57,773 bases of DNA from Bacteroidales bacterium (GTDB lineage Bacteria > Bacteroidota > Bacteroidia > Bacteroidales > VadinHA17): contig JAUVKT010000005.1 in NCBI GenBank assembly GCA_030596125.1, positions 1 through 57,773 of the forward strand. The letters are read 5' to 3'. A program made the position numbers and the translations under genes. How positions within the stretch are numbered: the stretch's first letter is position 1; the number at the start of each line of letters is the position of its first letter. The notes beneath the pieces were generated by a model, which was not told the origin of the DNA, searched no databases, and saw only the letters and a list, made by a program, of their open reading frames with translations. Below, in pieces: positions 55,136-57,773 of the stretch.

Positions 55136-57007
55136 TTGTTAAATGTATTATATTGGTCTGGAAAACCTGATATTAAATTTTTTAACATGCTATCCAAACA
55201 CAACAAAACACTGTTATTGAGTCTATTCTTTATTGGAGTTACAATTTCGGGTAAAGCCGATACAGAAAAGAGAGTTGTTATTCTGCATACTAATGATATG
55301 CATTCCCGGCTGGATGGATTTGCCCCTTCAGGGGAGTATTCGCCTCTTACTGTAAATGACGATAATACGATCGGAGGTTTCAGCCGGATTGCCGCCATAT
55401 TGAATAATGAAAAAAGTAAAGACCCCTCCTCTACGCTTGTTGTTGATGCAGGTGATTTTCTGATGGGCACAATATATCACTATATGGAGGAATATAACGG
55501 TTTTCAGTTACCCCTGATGAAGGATATGGGGTATGAATTTGTTGCAATAGGAAATCATGAGTTTGATTACGGACCGGATAAATTGGCCCTTATTATTGAA
55601 AAATCTGTTTCCGGAGGCGAGATTCCGCATCTTCTGCTTACAAATGCCGTCTTCGATGATAAAAATGATGAAGACAACAGATTTGAAGCTCTGTTTGACA
55701 GAGGAATTATTACCCGTACCGGCATAATAGAGAAGTCAGGAGTAAAGATCGGTCTCTTTTCACTTATGGGTGTCGATGCTGATGATGTAGCACCATTTGC
55801 ACCTCCTGTAACATTTGCCCGGCAAAAGAGGAGTGCAAAAAAAGCTGTTAAGCAGTTAAAGAAGGAGGGATGCGATATCATTATATGTTTGTCGCACAGT
55901 GGTGTGGAAAAAAATAAGCATGGTGAATGGGATGGTGAAGATGTAAAACTGGCCAAAAAGGTAAAAGGTCTTGACCTGATAATAAGCGGACATACCCATA
56001 CTGTACTTACTGAACCGGTGTTTGTAAAAGGCACACCTATTGTGCAGACAGGCGCCAACGGTTGTAATGTCGGCAAACTCGAAATATTAGTTAATAGTGA
56101 TGGGGTAACGGTAGAAAACTACACTCTCATTCCGGTTAATGACAATGTGAAAGGTGACGAGGAGATTCAGGCAAGAATAGATGGTCAGAAGAGAAAAATA
56201 TCCTCAAGTTTGTTTGAACCCCTGGGTTATGATGTAGAATCAGATTTGATCAGATCAGGGTACGAACTTCTATGTGACGAGTATGGAGACCTGGAGAATA
56301 GTAATCTTGGTCCCCTTGTTGTAGATGCAATCCATTCCTATATTAATATAAATAGTGCTGCAGGTACTGATATCAGTATGGTTGCTGCCGGGGTTATCAG
56401 GGACAGGGTGCCAACGGGGATGCTTTCGGTGCAGGATATTTTCAGGGTTGTGTCTCTTGGCTCCGGTGAAGATAATATTCCGGGCTATCCTCTTGCAAGG
56501 GTTTATGTAACCGGGATAGAGTTGAAAAGAATAGTTGAAATATTACTTGTTGCCTACAAATCGAGTCCGTCAAACTACTGCTATTATTCAGGGCTTGAAG
56601 TAGATTATAACCCTGATAAAGGGCTATTACGCAAAGTGAAATCTATCAGTATTACGGATAGTGATGGAGTGTCAACACCTGTTGACCTTAATAAGAAAAA
56701 TGAGAAATTGTATTCTGTCAGTGCAAATGTCTATATGCTTGAGTTTATCGGGATAATTAAGAAGACCACATTCGGACTTGTTAATGTTACTCCAAAGCAT
56801 GCTAATGGTGAACCGGTAGCTGACATGAAAAAGTCTGTTATTGATTTTGACAGGGAGCAGTCTGGTGTTCAGGAAGGTAAAGAGTGGATTGCGTTTGTTG
56901 AGTATCTGAAAAAAATGACAGATGTTGATGGTGACGATGTAGCAGATATGGATAAGTTTTATCTTAATCCTCCGCTAAGGATCAAGCCTGTGGGTATTTC
57001 AGATTAG
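55136..57007 (+). CDS. Bifunctional metallophosphatase/5'-nucleotidase
   Basis: VVILHTNDMHSRLDGFAPSGEY; VVDAGDFLMGTIYHY; AIGNHEFDYGPDKL; DLIISGHTHTVLTEP; likely start at MLSKHNKTLLLS (about 55187). Confidence 0.95.
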   Translation: MLNVLYWSGKPDIKFFNMLSKHNKTLLLSLFFIGVTISGKADTEKRVVILHTNDMHSRLDGFAPSGEYSPLTVNDDNTIGGFSRIAAILNNEKSKDPSSTLVVDAGDFLMGTIYHYMEEYNGFQLPLMKDMGYEFVAIGNHEFDYGPDKLALIIEKSVSGGEIPHLLLTNAVFDDKNDEDNRFEALFDRGIITRTGIIEKSGVKIGLFSLMGVDADDVAPFAPPVTFARQKRSAKKAVKQLKKEGCDIIICLSHSGVEKNKHGEWDGEDVKLAKKVKGLDLIISGHTHTVLTEPVFVKGTPIVQTGANGCNVGKLEILVNSDGVTVENYTLIPVNDNVKGDEEIQARIDGQKRKISSSLFEPLGYDVESDLIRSGYELLCDEYGDLENSNLGPLVVDAIHSYININSAAGTDISMVAAGVIRDRVPTGMLSVQDIFRVVSLGSGEDNIPGYPLARVYVTGIELKRIVEILLVAYKSSPSNYCYYSGLEVDYNPDKGLLRKVKSISITDSDGVSTPVDLNKKNEKLYSVSANVYMLEFIGIIKKTTFGLVNVTPKHANGEPVADMKKSVIDFDREQSGVQEGKEWIAFVEYLKKMTDVDGDDVADMDKFYLNPPLRIKPVGISD

Positions 57008-57211
57008 CAGTCCTCCCTCCTTCGCTCTCCACTTCGTTTCAAGCTTCGGAAGGGCAAAGCAGTCGGTAGTCCACAGTCTTCAGTCGGCAATCCGCAGTCG
57101 GCAATCCGCAGTCCACAGTTCACCAATTCTTCCAGTACCTGGTACCCGGTACCCGACACCCGACACCTGACACCCGGTACCCGGCACCCGGCACCCAGTA
57201 TCCAGCACCTC
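57007..57211 (-). repeat. Modular intergenic repeat copy D: 46-nt core (57014-57059), GCAGTCS heptamers (57059-57121), RYACCCG heptamer array x11 (57135-57211)
   Basis: Core 45/46 identical to copy A reverse complement; element begins at the last base of the 5'-nucleotidase stop codon; 57135-57211 = 11 units of 7 nt. Confidence 0.93.
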
Positions 57212-57323
57212 CATTCTTCCACTCTTTTAGTCGTAACCTCTGAATCTCAAACATGATCTTTGGTACACTATTACCAAAAATCATTATTATAAGGTAAATT
57301 TGTACCTGTAATGTTAAATTCTA

Positions 57324-57773
57324 TTGAAATTGAGGACTCAATATTTTAATAAAGATGAGTATCATACTCAGGAGACTGTCCAAAAAAAGGGAATCTTCAG
57401 GACACTGAAAAGTTCAAGATTCGTTTTCCTGGTCAGATTTTTAGGTGTTATATTAAGATCCAGGCGTATGGTTAAAAAGGGTAGTTATGGCCGGCACGAA
57501 TGGTCTGAAACTTCTATGGAAGTTTTCAGACTGGTGGAAGATAGCGGGGGAATATTTCATATAAGCGGTTTTGATAATATAAGAGACCTGAATGAGCCGG
57601 TTGTTTTTATCAGCAATCATATGAGTACGCTCGAGACAATGGTGTTTCCATCCTTAATAGCTCCTTTTATGGATGCAACATTCGTTGTAAAGGATAATCT
57701 TGTCGAAAACCGGGTTTTCGGTCCTATTATAGGATCAAGGAACCCAATTGTTGTATCCAGGGAAAACTCCAGG
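57324..57773 (+). CDS. 1-acyl-sn-glycerol-3-phosphate acyltransferase-like protein, 3' truncated by window edge, probable TTG start
   Basis: Frame open to the window end: MKLRTQYFNKDEYHTQETVQKKGIFRTLKSSRFVFLVRFLGVILRSRRMVKKGSYGRHEWSETSMEVFRLVEDSGGIFHISGFDNIRDLNEPVVFISNHMSTLETMVFPSLIAPFMDATFVVKDNL; NHMSTLE resembles the NHxxxxD/E acyltransferase motif. Confidence 0.75.
   Translation, partial: MKLRTQYFNKDEYHTQETVQKKGIFRTLKSSRFVFLVRFLGVILRSRRMVKKGSYGRHEWSETSMEVFRLVEDSGGIFHISGFDNIRDLNEPVVFISNHMSTLETMVFPSLIAPFMDATFVVKDNLVENRVFGPIIGSRNPIVVSRENSR

Noticed and set aside
57004-57222. Minus-strand ORF MEEWRCWILGAGCRVPGVRCRVSGTGYQVLEE... as a gene
   Set aside because: It is a translation of repeat copy D heptamer arrays and core, with no independent coding evidence.
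1-57773. tRNA/rRNA genes, prophage, toxin-antitoxin or classical defence system
   Set aside because: No supporting sequence was recognised by eye. A tRNAscan-SE, Infernal, PADLOC or DefenseFinder run would be needed to exclude them formally.

Overview
The window is a gene-dense chromosomal segment from a Bacteroidota bacterium, probably Bacteroidales-like. The lineage call rests on TAnnTTTG promoters, type IX secretion (T9SS) genes, DUF6452/DUF6048 and PD40/OmpA proteins. I found no rRNA, tRNA, transposase, prophage or CRISPR array by eye. Most of it is core metabolism and envelope genes: alaS, recR, murF, folC, ispF, mtaB, hutU, phoH-like, and a porV-porU / porP-gldJ-murF T9SS block. Main items of interest: (1) A four-copy, modular intergenic repeat. 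Each copy has a nearly invariant 46-nt core (44-46/46 identical) joined to short arrays that are mostly phased in 7-nt units but differ in sequence between copies (ATGTCAR, RYACCCG, GCAGTCS; one copy also carries AGTGACTAAAG-like repeats). All four copies lie between co-directional genes with the same polarity relative to the upstream stop codon. (2) A four-gene operon of paralogous TPR-PD40 proteins with swapped C-terminal modules: a transmembrane anchor, none, SPOR-like, or CRD+OmpA+SPOR-like. (3) A cluster of four consecutive palindromes/hairpins at about 8.4 kb. (4) A near-perfect intrinsic terminator ending 3 nt before the murF start codon. (5) A 32-aa lysine-rich ORF missed by the ORF track. 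(6) Several genes with probable TTG starts where a promoter lies inside the predicted 5' extension. All calls come from manual reading with no database searches.
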